This document shows, one piece after another, positions 13,901-24,000 of a DNA stretch of 64,000 nucleotides. The notes below the pieces were generated by a model. The model saw only the letters and a program-made list of their open reading frames with translations. It ran no database searches and had not been told where the DNA came from. The translations under genes were made by a program, and so were the position numbers. Source of the stretch: Hypomesus transpacificus (taxonomy: Eukaryota; Chordata; Actinopteri; Osmeriformes; Osmeridae); the NCBI RefSeq assembly GCF_021917145.1, contig NC_061073.1:15991840-16055839 (forward strand), read 5' to 3'. How positions within the stretch are numbered: position 1 is the first letter of the stretch; the number at the start of each line of letters is the position of its first letter.

Positions 13901-16900
13901 AGCCATCTGACCCCGAGGTGTACCTGTGTAGTAGCTCTCGTCCGTCAGCATAACCTGGTTGCAGCAAATTATTATAATTATTGGGCTTTTCGTATTTAGA
14001 AATTCCACTGTGATGAATTGTTCTAAGGGAATGTCTTATGTTACGAGGTGTATACACATTATTTAAAGAAATTTGACATATTATATGAAACCAAAAGCAC
14101 ATTTTCTTTGGTTTGTTGTTAATGAAGAATTACAACTACCATATAAAGAAAGTTTTGCTACTGATGAATTATGAAATGTAAATATGTGACCACTTCATTG
14201 CAAAACATCCTTTTATCAAGTTAGCAATATTTCAGAATACATTTAATATATATAAAACCTAAAAGTCATAAAACCTTCTATCGTAAAAGTCTTACAATGA
14301 CGAATAGGTCAACCTGATACAGAATAGGAGGGAAAGTGTGCTTATGTTGGTGCTTTTACGTGTGCAGTCAAGGAGTGGTGTGGGTGTGTGTGGGAGCAGT
14401 GTTGGAGCAGTCCTTCGACCTGGGTTGGGTGTGTGAGTGAGTGTACATAGTAGGAGGTGCCCTTGGTTGTCAAGGTGTGATAGGAGAGACGGTACGGGAT
14501 TTGTCTAGGCCTGCAGAGCCTACAGTGCCACTCCCTCTGTGAATCAGGGCCCTGTCACCATTTTAGCAGACTGGAGGAATAAGAGGTTTGTCTCGATATC
14601 CAGACGATCATGTCTGTATCGTGGGAGAAACTCCACACAGCTGTTTTGACTGTATACTGATTTCCATGACTTTTCCCATGAGATTAATCATAGATCATTG
14701 GTCACACAGAACACCTCATGTCGGCGTATACAAAAAGACAGATTTTCTTTCAGTTATAACCAGGAAGACATTTGAATACAAACGAATCCTTTAAAAACTG
14801 GTTCTTGTCTGAGGTCAAATAAATGTGCATCTGTGTAGGGATCCTGTGGAACCTGTCCTCCAAAGACACCCTGAAGGAGAAGCTGGCCAGAGAGACCCTC
14901 CCTGAGCTGACTGACAAGATCCTCATCCCCCTGTCAGGAAGCGGAGACACAGAGAGCATCCAACAGACCCCCTCCGAAACGGACATCTTCTACAACACCA
15001 CTGGATGCCTCAGGTACCACACAGGCAGCACCACACACACACACACACCTTTCTGTTCGGTGTTTTCCACATTCCACAGGTCTCTCCCATTCTTGAGGTG
15101 CTGTAAATTAGCTTTTGTAACTATGAGTTATGTTCATTCTGTGGCTTCTTCATGTACCCTGCTGACCCCAGGAACCTGAGTTCGGTGAACGAGAAAACTC
15201 GGCAGCTGATGAGGGAAACGAATGGGTTGGTCGACGCTCTGGTGTTCTACATCCAGAGCTCCTTGGAGAGCAAAAAGGTGGAAGATAAGGTGAGGCGGAG
15301 CACAATGGACCTGTCTCAAACCTGACTAAATTAAGCAATAAGCCCCAAGAGGCCGTGGTTTACGCTGATTTTAGAACAGGTAAGTGGAGTTGTTAGGCAC
15401 GACGCGAACTCGCGGGGCTTATTGCTTTTCTAAAACTGTTACTACAAATATTTGATATGGTTTCATCAATAAAAACAATTAGAAACAAAATAGTTTAATA
15501 ATAAACCGTCATTCTTCCGCTACTACAAAGTATAGTTCCTACATAAATCGTTGCCACGCAACAGCCAGATGGACATCTTTGCCGTCTTTTTCAATTTGGT
15601 ATATTCGATGCGCAGTAATATGGAATGTTAAAGAATGTTATAAGGACAACCTGTGAGGTTATGCTGGATTTTACAACGGCATGGAATGCGATATAGCCAA
15701 TCACAATCAAGGATGGGAACAACCAGTTTTAGAACCTTGACTAACCCTAACTCCACCCCCCAAAAAACAAAATGTTTGCTTTGATTTTGAACTCTCACCA
15801 TTGTGTGTGTCTGTGTGTCTTCAGGGAGTTGAGAATGCTGTGTGTGTCTTGAGGAACCTCTCCTACCAGCTGTACAGCGAGATGCCTCCGTCCACCATGC
15901 TGCGTCTCGAGGGACCGTCTAGGGCTCAGAGCACCTCTAAGGGCGAGGCCATCGGCTGCTTCACCCCTCAGGGCAAAAAAGCCAAAAACGTATGTATTGA
16001 CTGGATCCAGTCCAGCTGTCACTCAAACCACACCCCCTGACTAACCCCTGGATCTTCTCATTTGTAGTTTGAAGTGACTCCATACCCTGTCTCTCTTCTT
16101 ACAGAGAAACAACCAGGACCTGTCCACGTTCACCGAGGTGGCCCGAGAGCCAAAGGGGCTGGAGTGGCTGTGGCACCCCCAGGTTGTGGGCCTGTACAAC
16201 CGTGTGCTGCAGAACTGTGAGATCAACGCCACGACCCGCGAGGCCGCCGCCGGAGCCCTGCAGAACGTTACAGCAGGAGACAAGCGGGTAAGCGGCTTTA
16301 AGATCAGAACACTCCTCTGTTGAGTTACTGCCCATTGCCCTAGGAGTCAGATGGCTGAGTGGTTATGGAATTGGGCTATTAATCAGAAGGTTGCAGGTTC
16401 GATTCCCGGCCGTGCAATATGACGTTGCTGCAAGGGGGCAAGTGCCGTGTGGGCAAGGCACTTCACCCTACTTGCCTCGGGGGAATGTCCCTGTACTTAC
16501 TGCAAGTCGCTCTAGATAAAAGTGTCTGCTAAATGACTAAATGTAAATGTAATACTTTAAGGCTGTGTTTTGTTGTTCACAGAGATCAGAGTAAAGTAGC
16601 ACTATTGATCCCAGCTAGGAAATCACACTGTTAAAGCAGTAGGTAGATAGGTAACACTATCCAGGAGGTCAGAAGGATACAACATTTATGAAAGACCAAA
16701 TAAGTATAGAATATGCATTTACAATATATAGTATAAAGTATACAGTGAATAATCATGCTTCGTCTCTCTCATTCCTCCCTTTTCCCCCTTTCCTGTTCTC
16801 CCCTCCCCCCCAGTGGGCATCAGTGCTGAGCCGTGTGGCCATAGAGCAGGAGAGGATGCTGCCGGTGGTGCTGGACCTCCTACGGACCAACAACGACCAG

Positions 16901-18272
16901 GAGCTGCGATCTCTCACTGGCTTCCTCCGGAACCTGTCCCGCCACGCCAAGGACAAGAATGACGTTGGTCAGTGTCCTCGGTCATTCTCTTTATCATCGG
17001 CATCAGTCGTAAAATAATCCACTTCCAATCATCTCCCAGAGAGCCATAAAGTAAAACTGCGAGTCTCGCATTTGTAGAAGACTAACAAAGAAACAGGGAA
17101 ATCTTGTCTCTCTTGTCTAGAAAAGACCAGAACGTTTATTTGACTAACAAAAAGTATGTTTGTGCCCTCAGCTACTAAGGTGGTGAACAATTTGGTGTCC
17201 AAGTTGCCTAGCGATGGTCGTCAGACTTTGCCGACCAGCGAAGTGGTTGTCAACATCTGTGGCACCCTGAACAACCTGGTGACAAGCAGCTCTGTTGCCG
17301 CTAGAGATATCACCTTTTTTGACGGGCTGCAGAAACTCGTGGCCATCAAGAACTCCCATGACAGCAGGTATGGAGTGAAGAAGGAATGCAAGCATGTTCA
17401 TTTGCAGCTATATGCATAGACCTACACAAAGCTATATGCATAGACCTACACAAAGCTATATGCATAGACCTACACAAAGCTATATGCATAGACCTACACA
17501 AAGCTATATGCATAGACCTACACAAATATACAAAGTGAACCCAAAAAAATGATAGTTCTTCACAAATGAGAGACCTCCTAGATCATGTGGTTGAACACTG
17601 AATTTCCCTCGGATTTGCATGCCCTCGCTGCCCATAGACAGACGCTCATTGTTAACTTGCCTCTGTTGTTTTCCAGTCCTGGGAAATTGAAAGCTTCCAA
17701 GGCAGCATCTACTGTCCTCTCCAACATGTTTCAGTACAAGAAGCTACACAAAGACTATAAACAGGTTAGTGACCTGAACTTTTTCACCTTTATTTTGCCA
17801 GGTAGGCTAGTTGAGAACAAGTTCTCATTTACAACTGCGACTTAAAATACAACATAGCAATACGACACATACAACAGAGTTTTACATAGAATAAGCAAGC
17901 TTAATAATCACAGTAATTACAAAACGCTACTGTGTGGAGAAGAGAGGCCATTTTGTTACACCGAATCACTGTGAAAGTTTTACTCTCACTTTGACGCTAC
18001 TGCCGATGTTTTAAGGACACATTCCGGGAAAGGGGTTCATAGAGGTCTTTCTGGGAGATGATAGTCAATGTTTTGGATCTGCTTCTGCAGCATGTTGTAT
18101 TTATAAAATGAACTTACAGCAGGTGTTGGGAACATGTATAAATAATGATGCCTGAGGATATTCCCTGTAGAATTTCTGTGTTCTAACTGCTCCACATTTA
18201 AGCGTATCACATTCCTGTTCTACCATATCCCTGCCCGTAGATAAGCAGACACACACAAACACACACACACAA

Positions 18273-18303
<31 letters not shown>

Positions 18304-18887
18304 AACACATTATGACGTTTTACTGAAATCCTCACGTTCAGTCATATTCACCTCTTTCAAATCCTTATCTCTCTCTCTCTTTCTCAGCGTCAGAAAGGGA
18401 CACATTCCATACCCTGTATTACCCACAACAGGGTGATTCATGTTCAGCATTTGAGATTCGTAACAGTTTTCACTCATGTGTTGTGTTGTGTTTGTAATCA
18501 CTCAGACACACCTAGTAGGGAGTGGTCTGGCAGAGGATAGGAACATGCCGCTCCCGGGTCTGTGGCTTTTATCAGACTTCCTGATCAGCCAAGTCCCAAC
18601 AACTCAGTACTTCTTTGTTCACTTAGTCTGCAAGCTAGATGGAGTTTACTTCTAAAAGGTTGAACAGCCTTGGGTCAAACCTGGATGAATAATGAAGCTA
18701 GTCTCAAAGGTTATTTGTGATATTCAAATGAATAAGAGAATGACAGGTGTTGTTAGTATGTCCCAGGATCAAACCCTACATGGATGTGACATTTGTTTAT
18801 CCATAAACATCGCTGACACTTGTTTTTCTCATTTGTCTCCTGCAGAAAGGCTTCACACGGAACGACTTTGCAGACTTGACAATCTAA
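7915..18887 (+). CDS. pkp3: Plakophilin-3 (desmosomal armadillo protein), complete
   Basis: Plakophilin-3 links desmosomal cadherins and desmoplakin at the cell cortex. Thirteen coding exons: 7915-8140, 10835-10926, 11646-12424, 13172-13295, 13506-13710, 14839-15013, 15172-15289, 15825-15989, 16105-16287, 16814-16967, 17172-17367, 17677-17764, 18846-18887. All phases agree, giving 848 residues (human PKP3: 797). The N-terminus (ENVFCSALQPNTSV, then ARAKRVQQQVQMRI) matches the PKP3 head. Exon 3 holds the long head (TLQGGFSSRSAVDMG) and a ten-glycine run. Exons 4-13 encode the armadillo repeats, for example ATGAMRNLIYENMDNK, NATG-like FYNTTGCLRNLSS and EWLWHPQVVGLYNR. I chose the ATG at 7915 over the in-frame GTG at 7873 because it fits the family start and sits in CCACAATGA. 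Several SINE and MITE copies lie in its introns. No frame break was seen. Confidence 0.97.
8310..8362. repeat. (TG)n / CGTG microsatellite, pkp3 intron 1
   Basis: Alternating TG with CGTG and TATG interruptions, 170 bp after the pkp3 exon 1 donor. The rest of intron 1 (to 10834) shows only the fold-back element at 10083 and no other exon. Confidence 0.9.
10083..10168. mobile_element. Fold-back MITE, pkp3 intron 1
   Basis: Terminal inverted repeats: GGCCGGGTTTCCCAGATT at the left and its near-complement AATCTGGAAAACCCGGCC at the right, with a second internal pair (CTCTTAGAACGTTCTTAAG against AGAGCTTCTTAA). The 86-bp length and no coding content suggest a non-autonomous DNA transposon. The family is not assigned. 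Confidence 0.75.
11433..11618 (-). mobile_element. SINE with 14-bp target-site duplication, at pkp3 exon 3 acceptor
   Basis: Antisense SINE copy. TGACTCTTGCTTTT occurs exactly at 11419-11432 and 11619-11632, flanking the element as a target-site duplication. The right copy forms the polypyrimidine tract of the pkp3 exon 3 acceptor; the exon starts at 11646. Confidence 0.93.
13723..13914 (-). mobile_element. SINE, antisense, 12 bp after a pkp3 5' splice site
   Basis: Reverse copy from tail (TTTACATGTAATCATTTAGC) to head (ACCGCTCAGCCATCTGACC). The donor GT of the exon ending at 13710 lies only 12 bp to the left. The remaining intron (to 14838) is AT-rich with no further exon seen. Confidence 0.9.
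15333..15427. mobile_element. Short fold-back MITE, pkp3 intron
   Basis: A perfect 14-bp terminal inverted repeat, AAGCAATAAGCCCC at 15333-15346 and GGGGCTTATTGCTT at 15414-15427, encloses 67 bp that include GGCACGACGCGAACTCG. It begins 43 bp after the donor of the exon ending at 15289. No coding content. Confidence 0.75.
16343..16550 (+). mobile_element. SINE, sense, pkp3 intron
   Basis: Forward copy: GGAGTCAGATGGCTGAGTGG head, box-B-like GGTTCGATTCCCGG, then GGCAAGGCACTTCACCC and the tail CTAAATGACTAAATGTAAAT. It starts 55 bp after the exon ending at 16287. Confidence 0.92.
17406..17526. repeat. 24-bp tandem repeat after a pkp3 exon
   Basis: Five near-identical 24-bp units (AGCTATATGCATAGACC plus CTACACAA) begin 39 bp after the donor of the pkp3 exon ending at 17367. 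Confidence 0.92.
18244..18307. repeat. (CA)n microsatellite, last pkp3 intron
   Basis: ACAC dinucleotides with periodic ACAA interruptions. The last pkp3 intron (17765-18845) shows nothing else recognisable. Confidence 0.93.
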
Positions 18888-18910
18888 AAGAACAATACGT
18901 GCAAGGTCTC

Positions 18911-19067
18911 GGAAGTCAGGTGGCTGAGCGGTTAGGGAATCGGGCTAGTAATCAGAATGTTGACGGTTCGATTCCTGGCAGTTCACAATGAAGTTGTGTC
19001 CTTGGGCAAGGCACTTCACCCTCGGGGGAATGTCCCTGTACTTACAGAGCGTCTGCTAAATGTAAAT
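18911..19067 (+). mobile_element. SINE in pkp3 3' UTR, internally deleted
   Basis: Forward SINE starting 24 bp after the pkp3 stop. Head and box-B region are present (GACGGTTCGATTCCTGGCAG). The ACTTGCCT piece and part of the tail are missing (CTTCACCCTCGGGGG, CTTACAGAGCGTCTGC). It should be transcribed as part of the pkp3 mRNA. Confidence 0.88.
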
Positions 19068-20193
19068 ATCTTTGGGATCGGCATAGCTAATGAACAGTTT
19101 GGTGATTTTAAGTCATGCACAACAGAGGAAGATCACGTGGACTCTTCCCATGCACTTGGAATGAAAGGACTTAACACTAAGTGCAATGCAAGTCACAATA
19201 AGATGGACCTTGTGTGGGGGGGGTCCTCTAATGGACTCCCTATTCTGATTTCACAAGGCCCTTAATGCCCAGTTTAGCCTGTATAATTGCTTTATGTTCA
19301 AAGTAATCAGGGATTTGATTCTCATCGTAACATGTATATGGATGTAAGTCATGTAACCAGTTTTTCCTGCCTTTCATACACCCAGTTAGAATATGGTACA
19401 GATCCTAGGTTGGGCTGTTTATGGTGCTGATAAGGCCTGAGACTTTGGCCCTTGTTGTGTGGCTGTAGGTCTTTACACATCGTCAGTATCCCATCAGTTA
19501 CGTACCTGGGTGACTAGCTATCAGGCTTGAGGAAATTGTAAGAAAGACTGGCTCTGTTAAATAAAAACACATTCTCTAGTATCTAATCTAAATAGTGCAT
19601 TCTTTTTTGGGGGGGGGGGTAATCACTGCTTTTTAGATGCTCTGGATTTATATATATTTTTTTTTTTTTTCTTCTGTGTTATATTTTTGGTAGGTTTAAG
19701 TTGTCTGGAGAACACTGAGGTATAATTCCAGTTGAATGTTAGAATTGTATGTTTTCATAGATGTTTGTATGCCCAAAACTACTGATGTGTGTACCTGTAT
19801 AGACATAAAAAGTATGGAATAATAATGAGGGGAAAAGAGCTGTTTTCTAAATTTCTTTTCAAGTATTGGATGGAGTTTATTATTGAATATAGATCCCCTT
19901 TCAGGGCCTGCTGCAGTACATATTTTGTAGAAATGTTAAACAATAAATTAGTTAATACAGTCAAAAACTGTATGAAATGTAATCCAGGCTGATGTTGTAA
20001 TGTCATACATTAACTTTGGTATTGCAATGCAGTGCCTGTTATTAGTTATTTCATCACACTAAAAATATGCATCCCTTCTGCTCCTAACGTCACATCTATG
20101 ACGTACGTATGTGTGCATGTGGATGGAATACATTTTTTATGATTTGGATGTACTTTTTATTAGGTAACTGTCGATGTAAAATGCATACGTTTC

Positions 20194-20199
20194 AATAAA
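20194..20199 (+). terminator. pkp3: pkp3 polyadenylation signal
   Basis: AATAAA 1.3 kb after the pkp3 stop. The intervening sequence (19068-20190) has no open exon and a poly-T tract near 19650-19670, and fits a long 3' UTR. Confidence 0.55.
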
Positions 20200-20427
20200 C
20201 ATGCAAAGTATGAACATAGACGGTGCCTTAGGCTTTGTAACCCTGTTTGTCCCTCCCTGTTTCCTACCTGCCTCTGCCCAGACAGGATTCATACAGGCTT
20301 TTGCCCGACACACCCTCCTTCATACAGGGCGGAGTTCATGTCTTGCCTTGTCACCAGACAGGTTTCAGTTTGAACCAAGAACAATACAATGTTCACAACA
20401 AAGCTATGAAAGAATGTATAATCTCAA

Positions 20428-20433
20428 TTTATT
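20428..20433 (-). terminator. sigirr: Possible sigirr polyadenylation signal
   Basis: AATAAA on the minus strand about 570 bp after the sigirr stop. It would place the convergent ends of pkp3 and sigirr roughly 200 bp apart. Other minus-strand A/T hexamers are possible. Confidence 0.4.
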
Positions 20434-21001
20434 TTCTTTTTTTATCTTCTTTACACAGTCATACACATTCATATCATACTGACAACACAAAGATATATGA
20501 TATGGACAAGAATAAGAAACATGTTATTCTATTGATATAATCCATTGTTGAATAAGGCATATTTGCATGAGACATCTGACTCAATTCAGCCCTCTGCTGG
20601 AGTAGAACGGGAACAACTGAGTAAAGTTTGAGCTCTTATGTACAATTTCGGCAAGATATTTCTGGGGGGGATATCAAATGTGTCTTTTACATCTGAAGAT
20701 GTCGGAACCATATGAAATCTGATAAAAATTGACCAATTATTAACAATAACAATCAATGGCTTTAAAATCAAAGCACTATAGCACTTGCAACAATTATGAT
20801 AAATGGAAATTTGTATATGGATTATTGAAATATAAAAGGAACGTCTAGTAAAAATAACAGAATTGTTCAAATGTCAATAACATTTAAAATACAGTAACAC
20901 CTTTTAACTTGGAAACTGTGAGAGAGATGACACAGCTGTTGATCCCACAGCGCTCTGTGAGTGACTGAGCCTGGAGTTCAGATCATCGGGGGTTGTCCAG
21001 G

Positions 21002-24000
21002 TTACACGTACTCGTCTGTAACCAGGCGGTAGAATTCCGTGGGGGATCCATAGTTATGAGAGCCCAAGTCTGACACGTCGATGTCTGACTGACTAGCTTT
21101 AGTCGCTGGTGCAGGAGCAGCGGGAAGATTGGGGGCTCTGGAAGTTAGCGCCCTGCATACAGGCAAGCGCACACCTGCCAGAAAAGCACCGGTTTACACT
21201 TCCAGGTAGCAAGTATCATCAGAATCAAAAAGGGTTTTAATTGCCAGACAAGTAATTTACTTTGGCAGGAATGTGAATACATTCAACATTTATTAGTAAA
21301 TCTTAAATAAGTGGTGTAAGTTTGAACAAGACTAACTATACTATACAAGAGGTTCAAAGTCAAATAAACTAATACTAACTAATACTAAGTGGACAGGTAT
21401 ATAAAATAATACAACAGTCATGCAACAATTCTCAGCGTACATCACTGTGTTGATGCTATGGCGGCTGGTCCTTGGTGTTCCTACCTAGGTCTCCTGAGGG
21501 GTCTGGGTCTGGGCTGTACTCCAGGTGGTCTGGGTTCAGGGTCAGCATGGGGTCCTTGTCGTCCTGGAGCAGGGTCTGAGGGTCTCCAGCGGCGTGACTG
21601 TGGAGGACTACGCTGCGGGGCATGGCCAGGGCCAGCTTCTTCCAGAACACTGAGGATGGGGTCTGTAATAACACCATACTGGGCATCAGTTAAAGCTTAC
21701 TAGTGGGCTTTTGGGTAAGGAGTTCTAGAATAATGCTGTGTTCACACAAAACACGAAGCAAATTATTCGCGCGGTGAGATTACATGTACAGTCAACAGGG
21801 GCGGTTCTACACAGGGGCCTACAGGGGCCAGTGCCCCTGTAAAAAGGTCTCTGCCCCCCCCTGTGGCCCCCCTGAACTGACAGATAAAAAAATGAATAAA
21901 AAAATTACACTTTGTTTTTCTTCTTCTACTATTAATCATGAAACGAGGAAGGGACATTGCAGCCTTTTTTGCCCCAGTAAATAAAAAAGTGAGAGAAACA
22001 TATCAAGGTATTGAGAAAGCTGATGAGCTGGAACAGGGAGAGCCAGAGCCGTTTGTATGATTTAAATGTAAAGCAAAATTCAAGTATTTAATGTTTAAAT
22101 ATAATTTGTTTCATTGAACATTTTCAACTCGAACCAAAAATTTGCGTGAAGCTGTGTCGCGAAAGTTTATCAGTGTTGAGATGTCACAGACGTTTTAGAA
22201 GAAATGAAGGGCAAGAGTATTGTAGCTGTATGTGGGCATCCTCTGCTATACGACACTACTTTGTATTTATTTACAGTAGACATTTCGGACATAGTTGACC
22301 ACGAGAAATAAAGGTAGCCTCCTAGCGATTAGCACGAATAAACACAAATGAACACAGCGAAAATTCGCTTCATTCGTGCAAATAATTCGCTTTGCGTTTG
22401 GTGTGAACAGAGCATGATAAAACGTTTGATTTTGGTGCAATATGCAAAAAATATAGACTATTATATGGTCTACTACTGTAACTGTACTGTACATCTATCT
22501 ATATATTTCACAAACAAGTTATGTAATACAACATCTTCAACACTGAACGGAGCTGTAGGTTTGCTTGGCCTTACAATTGAGTAGTTGCTCCATGTTAGCA
22601 CGGTGAGGTGCTTCTCGTGCTCCTTGAGCAGAAAAATGATCTCCTTGCTCATGTGTTTGGATTGGCCCTCAAACATGATGACGATGAGCCGCTGGGACAG
22701 CTCCAACACGTGCAGAAGGCTCTGTCTACGAAAAACACACATGCCGGTGTAATGTTATGAAAACAGCGACCACCTGTGGCGTCATGGAAAAATAGGTTTG
22801 GGATCCACTGGATGACACTCTTGCTTTCCAGAACGCATCACAGTCAAGTCATACATTACTGCATGGGTCTAGGGGGAGTCAGGTGGCTGAGCGGTTAGGG
22901 AATCGGGCTAGTAATCAGAAGGTTGCCGGACGATTCCCGGCCAAGCCCAATAACATTGGGTCCTTGGGCAAGGCACTTCACACTACTTGCCTCGGGGGAA
23001 TGTCCCTGTACTTACTGTACCTCGCTCTGGATAAGAGNNNNNNNNNNNNNNNNNNNNNNNNNNNNNNNNNNNNNNNNNNNNNNNNNNNNNNNNNNNNNNN
23101 NNNNNNNNNNNNNNNNNNNNNNNNNNNNNNNNNNNNNNNNNNNNNNNNNNNNNNNNNNNNNNNNNNNNNNNNNNNNNNNNNNNNNNNNNNNNNNNNNNNN
23201 NNNNNNNNNNNNNNNNNNNNNNNNNNNNNNNNNNNNNNNNNNNNNNNNNNNNNNNNNNNNNNNNNNNNNNNNNNNNNNNNNNNNNNNNNNNNNNNNNNNN
23301 NNNNNNNNNNNNNNNNNNNNNNNNNNNNNNNNNNNNNNNNNNNNNNNNNNNNNNNNNNNNNNNNNNNNNNNNNNNNNNNNNNNNNNNNNNNNNNNNNNNN
23401 NNNNNNNNNNNNNNNNNNNNNNNNNNNNNNNNNNNNNNNNNNNNNNNNNNNNNNNNNNNNNNNNNNNNNNNNNNNNNNNNNNNNNNNNNNNNNNNNNNNN
23501 NNNNNNNNNNNNNNNNNNNNNNNNNNNNNNNNNNNNNTGGATAAGAGCGTCTGCTAAATGTAAATGTCTAACGGGCTGATAAGATCTGACCTGAAGTTGC
23601 TGGAGCACCAGTCCTGTTCCAGGTAAGGGTGAGAGAGCACCAGGATTAGCCGCCGGGCAGCGGCTCACATTCATCAACAGCTCTGCGGACGGCTCTGCAG
23701 ATAAAGGATTTTCCATTTTTAAGTTCATGCTTCTCACGTTCTCATTGGCTGCAGCAGATCTGTGTGTTCCGTCTTTACCTGAACCAGGCAGGATGTCGTT
23801 GTTGTTGAGGTGCAGTTTGTACCCGTGCTTATTCTCCAAGTGAGGTTTGAGGATGAAGTTGACAAATTTCCTGTCGTTATCATTGTTTACGTAAGAGATG
23901 TAAGCATCATATATCTTGCCATCTGATGAGGTAGACAGAATGTGAATAAAAAATGATTCTCAAACATTGTAGAGGGGCAGTTTTCTTCTTTCAGCAAATG

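Larger units (their letters stand above)
21734..22414. mobile_element. DNA transposon with ~40-bp inverted ends, containing Harbinger-like and hAT-like remnants
   Basis: The left end TGCTGTGTTCACACAAAAC (21734) and the right end GTTTGGTGTGAACAGAGCA (22396-22414) are imperfect complements; similarity continues inward for about 40 bp (AAATTATTCGC against GCAAATAATTCGC). Inside are a hAT-like start at 21796 and a MADF-like peptide near 22204. It sits in the sigirr intron between the exons at 22575 and 21662. Probably a PIF/Harbinger-type element carrying a nested hAT fragment; internal order is inferred. Confidence 0.65.

Noticed and set aside
16343..16420. tRNA-like box A/box B sequences (also in the other SINE copies)
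   Set aside because: They belong to SINE heads with the common body and tail and lack a proper acceptor stem, so they are not tRNA genes.
22883..23839. Open frames running through the N block
   Set aside because: The unknown bases create false continuity; only the parts matching sigirr exons are real.
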